Below, piece by piece: positions 42,531-51,291 of a stretch of DNA of 64,000 nt (its first letter is position 1; each line of letters begins with the position of its first letter). This stretch comes from Methanomethylovorans sp041447285 (GTDB taxonomy: Archaea > Halobacteriota > Methanosarcinia > Methanosarcinales > Methanosarcinaceae). The notes beneath the pieces are model-generated. The model had not been told where the DNA came from. It saw only the letters and a list, made by a program, of their open reading frames with translations, and did not search any database. The DNA lies in NCBI RefSeq assembly GCF_041447285.1, contig NZ_JBGMEB010000025.1, positions 1 through 64,000 on the forward strand. Direction: 5' to 3'. The translations under genes were made by a program, and so were the position numbers.

Positions 42531-43796
42531 ATGGCAGGGCTTGGCGATAAGATCAAGAATCTAACTTCTCTTCTTAATAAAGGAGGGAAGAAGAAATCAT
42601 CCAATTCTCCTTTCAGTGGTAACACTGATCCTTTTTCCAATGCTCCTCCTGGTCTTGGAGTTGTACCTGATCTAAAGGCTGGTATGCCTCCTTTACAGGG
42701 TGTTTCACCCCCTGGTATGCCACCTGGAATAGCAAGTCCCCCAGGCGGCTTCCCTCCTGGAATGCAACCTGTAGCCGAGAAACCATCGGTTGACGCTGCT
42801 GCACTTGAAGCAAGCAACAAGAAAATAAAGGAACTTGAAGGTAAGCTTTCAAAAGCAGAAGTGAACCTCTCAATGGTTCAGAAAGAGAATGAAGAAGTGA
42901 ATAAAACAGTCTCAAAGATGGATAAAAACATCCTTGAACTGTTATCTTTATACGAGATCGTTTCTAACCAGGTCAATCCCTTTGTAGGCGATGATGCCGG
43001 TGGAAGGGCAACACTTGAGAGATTCGACAAAACTGAAAAAAGGATCAATGAAGTTGGAAATATGCTTGTAATGCTGAAGAACGATATAGATTCATTCTCA
43101 CAGCGTATAAGTTCTCCAGGGCTTGCAGATACAGTTAGTGAAAAGATGCAGGATATGGAGACAAAGTTTGATGCGTTTGCAGATGCAATGGCAATGATGC
43201 ACGAAAGTATCAATACGATATCCGCAAAAACAGAGGAGCTTTCAGAAAAAAACGCGCTTATCGATAATAACATTCTGGAGCTTTCCGAAATTATCAGTAA
43301 GCTTGCTCTTAAGGTGGAAGATATAGAAAAGAATGGAGCAAAGATGAAACAATCTCCTGATCAGGTGACTAACTCTGGGGAACCTACTATTTCTGAAGGA
43401 TCAAATCCTGATAATCAGGAAAAACCAAAAGAAAAGAATCCATTGGTCAGATTGGATGCTATTCGCAAGGATCCCACAAGTGTTGTTGTTCTTCTCAACT
43501 GGATTGAATTCCTGATGGAGAGAGTGGGCAGAAACAATCTGATGGACGCTCTTGACTATTACGTTGATATTGGCTGGATAAGCGATAATGTACGCTCAGA
43601 AATAATGGCCTATGCAAGGGGAATCGACTATTACGTTGAGAAGCCTACATGGCGCCTTCTCCCAGAAGACCATACTAAATCATTGCTTTTCATTGAGAGG
43701 TTATGTGGCCGCAAGATAGACAAGAACATGCTGAGCAGTATTGACAGAGAAATGTCAAAGGTCAAGCATGGACTGGAGGAACTCTATGGGCTTTGA
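42531..43796 (+). CDS. Archaellum accessory protein, fused ArlC/D/E type
   Basis: 421-residue cytosolic protein of the archaellum motor. After a short helix (MAGLGDKIKNLTSLL) there is a Pro/Gly-rich stretch at about residues 38-82 (GMPPGIASPPGGFPPGMQP), a coiled-coil region (about 90-290), and a C-terminal FlaD/E domain (from about 303: NPLVRLDAI, FLMERVGRNNL). In Euryarchaeota these proteins connect the motor to chemotaxis signals. First gene of the operon arlCDE-F-G-H-I-J. Its end overlaps arlF by 11 bases. Confidence 0.85.
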   Translation: MAGLGDKIKNLTSLLNKGGKKKSSNSPFSGNTDPFSNAPPGLGVVPDLKAGMPPLQGVSPPGMPPGIASPPGGFPPGMQPVAEKPSVDAAALEASNKKIKELEGKLSKAEVNLSMVQKENEEVNKTVSKMDKNILELLSLYEIVSNQVNPFVGDDAGGRATLERFDKTEKRINEVGNMLVMLKNDIDSFSQRISSPGLADTVSEKMQDMETKFDAFADAMAMMHESINTISAKTEELSEKNALIDNNILELSEIISKLALKVEDIEKNGAKMKQSPDQVTNSGEPTISEGSNPDNQEKPKEKNPLVRLDAIRKDPTSVVVLLNWIEFLMERVGRNNLMDALDYYVDIGWISDNVRSEIMAYARGIDYYVEKPTWRLLPEDHTKSLLFIERLCGRKIDKNMLSSIDREMSKVKHGLEELYGL

Positions 43797-44217
43797 GACA
43801 TCTGTAGTAGTAACCATTTTTTTGGTGTCTGCAATACTCATAGCTACAATATCTTATTCAACTATCAGTTCTTCAAATGATCTGCTTTCAAGTTCTCTTG
43901 ATGAGCATTTTTCACTTCTGAGCAAAAAACTGCAAACGGATGTAGAGATCGTTGAATCAAATGCTGTCTTTCATAATTCTACTTACCAGTTATCTCTGAT
44001 GGTTCTCAATACAGGCAGTGAAACTTTGAGGTCTGATGAACTGGATATTCTCATTGATGGCGTTCACGTATCATATTCAGGTGTAAGTAACATTACAACA
44101 TGGACTCCAGAGACTTATGCAGTCCTAAATGTCTATAATCTATCAGGTTTTGGTGATCACAGGGTAAAACTCGTGACTAAAAATGGGGTTTGTGACTACT
44201 ATTCTTATAGCGTTTGA
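43786..44217 (+). CDS. arlF: Archaellar protein ArlF (FlaF)
   Basis: 143-residue protein with an N-terminal membrane anchor (ETSVVVTIFLVSAILIATI) and an extracytoplasmic beta-sandwich domain, as in ArlF, which binds the S-layer and acts as part of the stator. The start at ATG 43786 (MGFETSVVV) is inside the previous gene; an earlier in-frame codon at 43741 would place charged residues before the anchor and is rejected. An A/T-rich 64-base gap follows before arlG. Confidence 0.82.
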   Translation: MGFETSVVVTIFLVSAILIATISYSTISSSNDLLSSSLDEHFSLLSKKLQTDVEIVESNAVFHNSTYQLSLMVLNTGSETLRSDELDILIDGVHVSYSGVSNITTWTPETYAVLNVYNLSGFGDHRVKLVTKNGVCDYYSYSV

Positions 44218-44281
44218 ATTTCTGTTTTCAGGAATTAATATATACTAATAATTATATATTATTGCTGTTTACTTAGTATAT

Positions 44282-44806
44282 TTGATCCTCTTGAGAGTTG
44301 ACAGAACAGTGTTTAGTACAGGGCAATCAGGTAAGTTCTTTGCAGACAGAACAGGTGAAACTGCTATAACCCATATGATATTTTTCATAGCGGCAGTTGT
44401 CATAGCCATGGGTGTTATTGCTGTTCTTTCTGTGAATATCCAGTCTATTACAGGAGCTACCTATGCAGGAAGCAAAGTTTTGTCAGATCAAATGCGCACA
44501 GATATTACCATAATTAATGACCCTGAGATCATACCTTATGACAGTTACGAGAAACGCTACACATTCTATGCAAAGAATACAGGGGACTCAGAGCTTAATA
44601 CAGAGTTTGTCACCATCCTGATAGATGGAGTTCTCATAGAGCCTTCGAACGTTCAGAGTGACGTAATAGATGGAGATGTTATCTGGCGGCCAGGCGATGT
44701 ACTGGTTGTTAATACAACAATGTCATCGGCTCTCAGTACCGGGGATCACCGGGTTAAGATTGCTGCCGAGAATGGCAAGTCCGGATCCATGAGCTTTAAA
44801 ACATAA
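44282..44806 (+). CDS. arlG: Archaellar protein ArlG (FlaG)
   Basis: 174-residue protein of the same general plan as ArlF: a membrane anchor at about residues 28-50 (THMIFFIAAVVIAMGVIAVLS) preceded by charged residues, then a beta-rich external domain (FYAKNTGDSEL, GDHRVKIAAENG). ArlF and ArlG form the stator filament. No ATG lies before the anchor; TTG 44282, TTG 44294 and GTG 44309 are all possible starts. AT-rich sequence before it (44236-44280) could hold an internal promoter. Confidence 0.8.
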   Translation: MILLRVDRTVFSTGQSGKFFADRTGETAITHMIFFIAAVVIAMGVIAVLSVNIQSITGATYAGSKVLSDQMRTDITIINDPEIIPYDSYEKRYTFYAKNTGDSELNTEFVTILIDGVLIEPSNVQSDVIDGDVIWRPGDVLVVNTTMSSALSTGDHRVKIAAENGKSGSMSFKT

Positions 44807-44823
44807 TTATATGAGGTATACAC

Positions 44824-45519
44824 TTGGCCGATATTTATCCATTTAGCATTCCCCGGGATGAGTTCAATGATAAACTAGGCGGAGGCTTTCCATCTGGTTC
44901 TTTCGTAGTGATAGAAGGAGGTAGTGGCGGAGGTAAAAGTACCATTACACAGCGTCTTACATATGGATTCATCGAGAACAAGATTAGTGTAACTTTTGTC
45001 TCTACTCAGCTTACGACCAAGGGCTTCATAAACCAGATGTATTCTCTCGATTATCCTATTGGACCTTATCTCTTAAATGGTACACTACTCTACATACCTG
45101 TAATTCCTCTTGTTCAGGCTGCCAAGTCCCGTCTGGATTTTGTTGAAAGATTGATGAGTGCAGAAGAGCTATTTGACAAGGATGTGATCATAATAGATAC
45201 GATCTCATCTCTTATCAAGTACAGTGCCAATATTGAAAAAAGTCTGGATCTGATCTCTTTTTTCAAGAAGCTTAATGGTATCGGAAAAGTGATAATTCTG
45301 ACTATAGAGCCTAGCCAGCTCAGTGAAGAAATAACATCTATGTTCAGATCAAGCTGCGATATTTATATAACACTGAAGTCCAGGCCCATGGCAAGTGAGG
45401 TAAAGAGGACCGTTGTGGTCAATAAGTTCACAGGCGCTAAAGGACCTGTAGGACAGATGATAGGTTTCAGAATAGAACCCAAGGTTGGGCTGGTTGTGGA
45501 GATTGCATCTGTCTCATGA
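44824..45519 (+). CDS. arlH: Archaellar ATP-binding protein ArlH (FlaH)
   Basis: RecA/KaiC-like nucleotide-binding protein of 231 residues that sits under ArlI in the motor. The P-loop GGSGGGKST is at residues 32-40, and the Walker B-like strand is in DVIIIDTISSLI. It starts at TTG 44824 (no earlier ATG; GAGGTA at 44812-44817 is a suitable ribosome-binding site). The next gene starts 17 bases later. Confidence 0.9.
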   Translation: MADIYPFSIPRDEFNDKLGGGFPSGSFVVIEGGSGGGKSTITQRLTYGFIENKISVTFVSTQLTTKGFINQMYSLDYPIGPYLLNGTLLYIPVIPLVQAAKSRLDFVERLMSAEELFDKDVIIIDTISSLIKYSANIEKSLDLISFFKKLNGIGKVIILTIEPSQLSEEITSMFRSSCDIYITLKSRPMASEVKRTVVVNKFTGAKGPVGQMIGFRIEPKVGLVVEIASVS

Positions 45520-45536
45520 TACTGGAGGTTGTATGA

Positions 45537-47189
45537 ATGGATGCTGATTTTCAGAAAGCTGTACAAAGGAATCCTCATCTGGGAGAGTATGTAGAGAAAG
45601 TCAAGAAAGAAAAAGGATCTGAACCCCAGTTTGTGGTAAGTTTATCTAAAGATCTGGATAGCGATAATGTCAATATCATCCTCCCCGTTGGAGATCCAAT
45701 ATTTATTCACATATATGGCACTCCTGAAATGGGCGAAATAAAATATTACACCGTGGAACCTCGCCTTTCTGAAAAGGAAAAAAAGAAGTATGATGCTATT
45801 ATGAGCCTCGTACTAGAGAAGTCTGCAAAGGAGCCTGTACCACAATCTGAGACCGAGCTTAAAGAGATGATCTCTAAATTATTGAACAGCTCAGTGGATG
45901 TGGGTGCCGGAGGCGACATAGAAGAGGACAAAAAAGGACCAGGGGTAATTCAAAAGCTTGTTCCCGTAAAGAAAAAAGTGCCTCTTAACCAGCAAGAGTA
46001 CAATAAGATCCTCTACTATATCGAAAGGAACATCATCGGGTCAGGTCCAATAGAACCAATTATCAGAGACCCCTATCTTGAAGATATACACAGCATAGGT
46101 GTAAACAGCGTTTATATTGTCCACAAGATATTTGGAATGATTCAAACAGATATCACTTTTGGAGATGATGCAGGACTTGATAGCTGGCTCCGAAGCATGA
46201 GCGAGCGCATAGGCAGGCCTGTAAGTGATGCCCGTCCAATTGCTGATGGTGCGCTTCCCGATGGTTCACGTATAAACATCATCTATAGTCCGGATATCAG
46301 CCGCAGAGGCAGCAGTTTCACAATGCGTAAATTCATGGAAGTGCCTGTGAGTGTCATTCAGCTTGTGAAATGGGGTGCTCTTAGTGCTGAAATGGCAGCT
46401 TACATGTGGATATGTCTGGAAAATGGTCAGAGTGTTTTCTTCAGTGGCGAAACGGCAAGTGGAAAAACCACAATGCTTAATGCATGCTTATGTTTTGTGA
46501 ATCCTAAAGCTAAGATCTTCACTGCTGAAGATACCGCCGAAGTGCAGCCTCCCCAGCCTGTATGGCAGCAGCTTATCACTCGTGAAGATGGTCCTGTGGA
46601 TTCGAGGGTAGATACATTTGCACTACTGAAAGCTGCATTACGTTCCAGGCCAAATTACATCATTGTAGGTGAAATCCGAGGTGTGGAAGGTGCTGTGGCT
46701 TTCCAGGGTATGCAGACAGGGCACCCTGTGATGGCAACTTTCCACGCATCTGCAGTTACTAAGATGATACAGCGTTTGACGGGTAATCCCATTAATGTAC
46801 CTGTTACCTTTATCGACAACCTGAATGTTGCCATGATCCTTTCTGCAGTATACAGAAAAGGCAAATTTCTCAGACGTTGCCTTGCTGTTGAGGAGTTAGA
46901 AGGGTATTACGAAGAAGCTGGCGGTGTTGTCACAAGGGCTGTTTTCCAGTGGGACCCTGAGACTGACAAACATATTTTCCGTGGTCTAAACAACAGTTAC
47001 ATTCTGGAAAATAAAATAGCTGCTAAATTAGGTTATGATGATAAGCGTAAGATCTACCAGGATCTGTTCCTGCGTGCTAAAATCATAAACGAAATGCGGG
47101 CCAGAGGAATAGAAGAGTATCATGAAGTACTTGAGGTAATTATCAATTTCTACAAACATGGTGTTGAAGGGCTACCTTTCTCAGTCTAA
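45537..47189 (+). CDS. arlI: Archaellum motor ATPase ArlI (FlaI)
   Basis: Type II/IV secretion-superfamily ATPase of 550 residues that powers assembly and rotation of the archaellum. Visible: Walker A SGETASGKTTM (about residues 301-311), Asp/His boxes (FTAEDTAEVQPP, GHPVMATFHAS) and GEIRGVEGAVAFQGMQ. The N-terminal domain is linked by a Lys-rich stretch. arlJ starts three bases after its stop, as in all archaellum operons. Confidence 0.94.
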   Translation: MDADFQKAVQRNPHLGEYVEKVKKEKGSEPQFVVSLSKDLDSDNVNIILPVGDPIFIHIYGTPEMGEIKYYTVEPRLSEKEKKKYDAIMSLVLEKSAKEPVPQSETELKEMISKLLNSSVDVGAGGDIEEDKKGPGVIQKLVPVKKKVPLNQQEYNKILYYIERNIIGSGPIEPIIRDPYLEDIHSIGVNSVYIVHKIFGMIQTDITFGDDAGLDSWLRSMSERIGRPVSDARPIADGALPDGSRINIIYSPDISRRGSSFTMRKFMEVPVSVIQLVKWGALSAEMAAYMWICLENGQSVFFSGETASGKTTMLNACLCFVNPKAKIFTAEDTAEVQPPQPVWQQLITREDGPVDSRVDTFALLKAALRSRPNYIIVGEIRGVEGAVAFQGMQTGHPVMATFHASAVTKMIQRLTGNPINVPVTFIDNLNVAMILSAVYRKGKFLRRCLAVEELEGYYEEAGGVVTRAVFQWDPETDKHIFRGLNNSYILENKIAAKLGYDDKRKIYQDLFLRAKIINEMRARGIEEYHEVLEVIINFYKHGVEGLPFSV

Positions 47190-47191
47190 AG

Positions 47192-48853
47192 GTGTATTTA
47201 ATGTACAGCAAGGCATTCCATTGTATGGGTATGGAACCGGAAACTTATCTGAAAAAGATTGCAATTCCGGTTGTTGTATTTGGTTTTATCTTTTCCTTTT
47301 TACTTTACAGTGCCTTGCCAGGTCTATTTGAGGGAAGCACCAAGGCGATCCCTATTATGATCCCTGTGGTCTGTATTCTCTTTGCAGTATACTATCCCCT
47401 TTCTATCTATGGAGGACAAGCATCACGTATTGACAACAATATGCACTATTATATCACTCAGATGGGTTCAGTTGCAACTGCCGAAACCCCACGGCTTGAT
47501 ATAATCAGGATAGTTTCCGATAACAAGGAGTACCGAGAGTTAGCCACTGAAACAAAGAAGATCTATAATCTTGTTACTGTGTGGAACATGAGCCTTGCAG
47601 AGGCATGTAGGTTCATTTCGAAGAGAACACCCTCTGTCATATTTGAGGACTTTCTGGATAGATTTGCTCATGGGTTACAGTCAGGAGAGAATATCAAATC
47701 CTTTCTTTTTGCAGAGCAGAACGTTGTCATGAACGAATATGAGGCCATGTATAATGGCGCTATGTATAATGTTGAGATCATAAAGGAGCTTTTTGTATCG
47801 TTGGTAATGTCTCTCATATTTCTTGCCTCTTTTGCTGTTATCATGCCAGTAATAACAGGTATGGATGCTGTGGCTCTTATGGGAATGGTTGTGGCAGTAT
47901 TCGTTATAACTGACATTGTGATTCTTCTGTTTACGAAAGGTAAGGTTCCAAAAGATCCTCTGTGGAGCAAGTCCAACATAATTCCTGATTATAAGATCAA
48001 ATTGTATCGTTCCATTCCTATTTCTATAGGGGCATGCATCCTTGTTACTATTGCCGTTGTACTTTACGGAAAGATAGTCATGCCTATTGCTATTGCAATT
48101 TGCATAACTCCTCTGGTGTACACTGGAAAGGTGTGCAGGAATATAGAAAAGAGTATCAGGCGTAGGGATGAGAATTTTCCTGCTTTTATTCGGTCACTGG
48201 GAAGCTCCGCAGGTGCCAGGGGCGGAGTAATAGATGAAGCTTTGAAAGCATTGCGTATCCATGATTTTGGTCCGCTCACAAAAGATGTGAATGAGCTATA
48301 CAAGAGGCTTAACACAAGAATAAATAAATTCAAGTCATGGGAATTCTTCTCTGCAAATACTGGCAGCCACCTTATACAGAGATTCTGTATCATGTTCGTT
48401 GAATCAACCAATCTTGGAGGCAAGCCAGAGATAATAGGTGACATCATAGCCTCAAATTTCCACAGAATAGTAACTTTAAGAAAGAAGAGGGTGCAGTCTG
48501 CTTCGAGCCTTGTAGGTGTGCTTTATGGTCTCACTGCAGGAATTGGTTTTACGATGTACATTTCCGTAGGTGTGATCGATCTGATGCAGAGTATGTTCTC
48601 TAATATCGAAATGCCCGCAGGAATGTCTATGGGTATGGTGATCTATACACAGGTGGGAGACGTCAAAGTGTTGTCTTTTTTGGTATTGCTTATCATGATA
48701 GCTCATTCTCTGATGTCTGCGCTCCTCATCAGAATCGTAGACGGGGGACATCTGCTTAGTTCCACTGTCGACTTTGTGATCATGGTGTGGGTATCAGGTA
48801 TTACTGCTGTGATTACCCAGACTGCCATCTGGTCGCTCCTGGGTATGAGTTGA
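47192..48853 (+). CDS. arlJ: Archaellum membrane platform protein ArlJ (FlaJ)
   Basis: 553-residue integral membrane protein with two clusters of helices (about residues 20-75 and 205-260, then 270-310 and 430-550) separated by cytoplasmic domains, the layout of ArlJ. It anchors the motor ATPase. Last gene of the operon; convergent with the dehydrogenase, 28 bases away. No flagellin (arlA/B) or pre-flagellin peptidase gene is in the window. Confidence 0.92.
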   Translation: MYLMYSKAFHCMGMEPETYLKKIAIPVVVFGFIFSFLLYSALPGLFEGSTKAIPIMIPVVCILFAVYYPLSIYGGQASRIDNNMHYYITQMGSVATAETPRLDIIRIVSDNKEYRELATETKKIYNLVTVWNMSLAEACRFISKRTPSVIFEDFLDRFAHGLQSGENIKSFLFAEQNVVMNEYEAMYNGAMYNVEIIKELFVSLVMSLIFLASFAVIMPVITGMDAVALMGMVVAVFVITDIVILLFTKGKVPKDPLWSKSNIIPDYKIKLYRSIPISIGACILVTIAVVLYGKIVMPIAIAICITPLVYTGKVCRNIEKSIRRRDENFPAFIRSLGSSAGARGGVIDEALKALRIHDFGPLTKDVNELYKRLNTRINKFKSWEFFSANTGSHLIQRFCIMFVESTNLGGKPEIIGDIIASNFHRIVTLRKKRVQSASSLVGVLYGLTAGIGFTMYISVGVIDLMQSMFSNIEMPAGMSMGMVIYTQVGDVKVLSFLVLLIMIAHSLMSALLIRIVDGGHLLSSTVDFVIMVWVSGITAVITQTAIWSLLGMS

Positions 48854-48880
48854 TCGTAAAATAAAGAGAAGAGACTGTTA

Positions 48881-49879
48881 TCAGTCAATAAGTTGTCTTA
48901 CACGGTCTGCAATGGCTTGTCCCACTTCGGGTGTAGTGGATTTGCCTCCAAGATCCGGTGTGACACTATTTTGGTTAATAACATATTCAATGGCATCCTG
49001 CACAATTATTGCCTCATCGGTCAATTCGTACCACTCAAGCATCATTTTCATGCTCAGGACAGCAGCTATAGGGTTAGCTATACCTTTTCCTGCGATATCA
49101 GGTGCGCTTCCGTGCACAGGCTCAAAGAATGCATGCTTTTTTCCGATATTGGCACTTGGCACTAACCCAAGCCCTCCAACCAGGGCAGCAGCCATATCGC
49201 TTAATATGTCTCCGAAAAGATTTGTAGTTACTATGACATCATATCTGTTAGGGTGTACTATCAGGTTATAAGCCATAGAATCTACCAAAGTGTCATGGTA
49301 TTCTACATGTTGGGAAGAGGCTGTTTGGCGGCACACATCCAGAAATAATCTGTCTGATTTAAGCACATTGGATTTATGGACTATTTCAACACGATTTTGT
49401 CTGTTTTTGGCAAGTTTGCATGCATATTCGGCTATTCTGGTAGAGCCTTTGCGGGTAATGACCCTTTTAGTGTATGCTACGTCTTCATGTATCTCTTCTA
49501 TACCTGAGTACATGCCCTCTGTGTTCTCCCTGACTATCACCAGGTTGAAATCATTGCGTCCGGTAACACCTCTGATCCCATCAATAGGTTTTATGGGACG
49601 GATATTGGCATACATGTCAAGCTCCTTTCTTATTGTAAGGAGCACACTCTTATAACTGGGATCGGATGGTGTTGTAATCGCACCAAATAGTATACAGTCA
49701 CATTCCTTAAGGATATCAAGGTCTTCATATGTGATAGCAGAGCCAGTCTTTTCCCATTTTCCATATCCCAGCTCAACAGGTACCTTTTCTATAGGCAGGG
49801 AAAGTGCATCGAGTACTTCTATAGCTGCAGGTATGACTTCTTTGCCTATTCCATCTCCTTCTACCACTGCAAGTTTCAT
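48881..49879 (-). CDS. Homoisocitrate / 3-isopropylmalate dehydrogenase
   Basis: Beta-decarboxylating dehydrogenase of 332 residues. Family signatures: EGDGIGKEVIP, IRKELDMYANIRP, VRENTEGMYSG, NLFGDILSDMAAALVGGLG and EPVHGSAPDIAGKG. Methanogens have two such enzymes, LeuB for leucine and AksF for the 2-oxosuberate chain of coenzyme B. Grouping with a YLRT-type small dehydratase subunit favours AksF, but the assignment is by context. It overlaps the next minus-strand gene by four bases. Confidence 0.88.
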   Translation of the reverse strand: MKLAVVEGDGIGKEVIPAAIEVLDALSLPIEKVPVELGYGKWEKTGSAITYEDLDILKECDCILFGAITTPSDPSYKSVLLTIRKELDMYANIRPIKPIDGIRGVTGRNDFNLVIVRENTEGMYSGIEEIHEDVAYTKRVITRKGSTRIAEYACKLAKNRQNRVEIVHKSNVLKSDRLFLDVCRQTASSQHVEYHDTLVDSMAYNLIVHPNRYDVIVTTNLFGDILSDMAAALVGGLGLVPSANIGKKHAFFEPVHGSAPDIAGKGIANPIAAVLSMKMMLEWYELTDEAIIVQDAIEYVINQNSVTPDLGGKSTTPEVGQAIADRVRQLID

Positions 49880-50742
49880 TGACCTTCACCTTTTTCTTTC
49901 TTTATGTTCTGCACGAGTTCCCTTATTGTTAACGCTACCTGGAACTCCGAGGCTCCCCAGTGAACCACTGCTCCTTTTATTCCATTAATTGTTGCAAGCC
50001 CGGATCTTTCAGAAAGACAGCATCGGGTAATGAACGTTCCTTGCGGTGTATAAATATCAGATCGGAATGGGCAGATATTGATGAAATCATATTTGAGGCC
50101 TGGAAACCTTGATTCAAATAATTTCCGGGATATCTCGCAGCCCACAAGCAGTGATCCATCTTCAGTAACAATATCGGAGTCAAGGCATTTTCCTTTAAGC
50201 CCTGATGAAGAACATGGGAAAACCGTTTTATCCCCTTCGAACTGCCGGAGATCTTTAGTGTTTTCTTTAAACCGTATGCACAAATCCCCAAAGATGCCGC
50301 TTGCCTCCAGTTTTCTAATCACAAGGCTAAGCCAGGATGGCTCAGGAGGAACAACATCTACTATTTCAATGTCGATTATTTCAGATGGATCTGGGTCATG
50401 TACGAATGTGACGTGCCTATCAAGTCCTGTAAATATTACTGTATTCACACCATGCTCACAAAGTTCAGCAGCTTTCTCGATGAGAAGCCGCTTATCCTTT
50501 AAGTTCAAAGGCTCATCGTATTTGATAACCTGTTCTCCATATGCTATAAGCTCGACCTTTGTGGCTTTCCTTAATAAATCTTCTCCGGTGTGTTCAACCC
50601 TATAAATTGAGCATTCTTTACCGATATCAGTGCTTTGTTCAACTATTATGTATCGGCTAAGGAAATATATCGGCTCGTCATGTGCATCATCAGGACTGAT
50701 ATGTGTGACTCCAACATACTTGTACTCATCCGGAAATATCAT
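49876..50742 (-). CDS. Uncharacterised methanogen protein between the dehydrogenase and dehydratase genes
   Basis: 288-residue soluble protein with seven or more cysteines, the last pair adjacent (FITRCCLSERSG), others in FPCSSSGLKGKC, LVGCEI and INICPF. These could bind a metal or cluster. No known catalytic motif is visible. It is translationally tied to both neighbours: its end overlaps the dehydrogenase start by four bases, and its start lies eight bases after the dehydratase small-subunit stop. A role in the same pathway, likely coenzyme B synthesis, is inferred from context only. Confidence 0.75.
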   Translation of the reverse strand: MIFPDEYKYVGVTHISPDDAHDEPIYFLSRYIIVEQSTDIGKECSIYRVEHTGEDLLRKATKVELIAYGEQVIKYDEPLNLKDKRLLIEKAAELCEHGVNTVIFTGLDRHVTFVHDPDPSEIIDIEIVDVVPPEPSWLSLVIRKLEASGIFGDLCIRFKENTKDLRQFEGDKTVFPCSSSGLKGKCLDSDIVTEDGSLLVGCEISRKLFESRFPGLKYDFINICPFRSDIYTPQGTFITRCCLSERSGLATINGIKGAVVHWGASEFQVALTIRELVQNIKKEKGEGQ

Positions 50743-50750
50743 CAGAACCT

Positions 50751-51239
50751 CTATTTTTTACCTTGCATAGCCTTACGATGGGGTACAAGTCCCCCATCAC
50801 TAAGCATTTCAAGAAGGAATTCAGGCAGTTTGTTTCCTGGATATTGTTTGCCATTAACAGTAACATTTCCGTTTTCAAGGTCTACTTCCATTTCATCTCC
50901 TTCTTTACATTCAACATTGGATTCCATTAGATGAAGACCAACATTTATGGCATTGCGGAAGAATATCCTGCCAAAGGACTTTGCAACAACACAAGCCACT
51001 CCTGCATACTTAAGGGCTAATGCAGCCTGTTCTCTTGAAGAACCGCAACCGAAGTTATTACCGCCTACTACTATATCTCCAGGCTTTACCTTTTTCGAAA
51101 AATCAGGGTCAACGCCCTCCATAGCATGATCTGCAAACACCTGCATATCTGTCGTACGCAAATATTTTCCAGGTATTATGACATCTGTATCGATGTCATC
51201 GCCAAATACCCATGTTTTTCCTTTAATTATCTTTTCCAT
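50751..51239 (-). CDS. hacB: Homoaconitase / isopropylmalate dehydratase small subunit (YLRT type)
   Basis: Small subunit (162 residues) of a LeuCD-like hydro-lyase, with FGDDIDTDVIIPG and the swivel motif GGNNFGCGSSREQA. The substrate loop at residues 26-29 is YLRT, the form reported for methanogen homoaconitase, which works on the longer acids of coenzyme B synthesis; isopropylmalate isomerases have other residues here. The large subunit is not in the window. It ends in TAG and leads the minus-strand trio with the uncharacterised protein and the dehydrogenase. Confidence 0.87.
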   Translation of the reverse strand: MEKIIKGKTWVFGDDIDTDVIIPGKYLRTTDMQVFADHAMEGVDPDFSKKVKPGDIVVGGNNFGCGSSREQAALALKYAGVACVVAKSFGRIFFRNAINVGLHLMESNVECKEGDEMEVDLENGNVTVNGKQYPGNKLPEFLLEMLSDGGLVPHRKAMQGKK

Positions 51240-51291
51240 AAGTTCAACCTCGGGAAAGCTTTTAGCTATTACTATGCGTATATAGCGGGGT

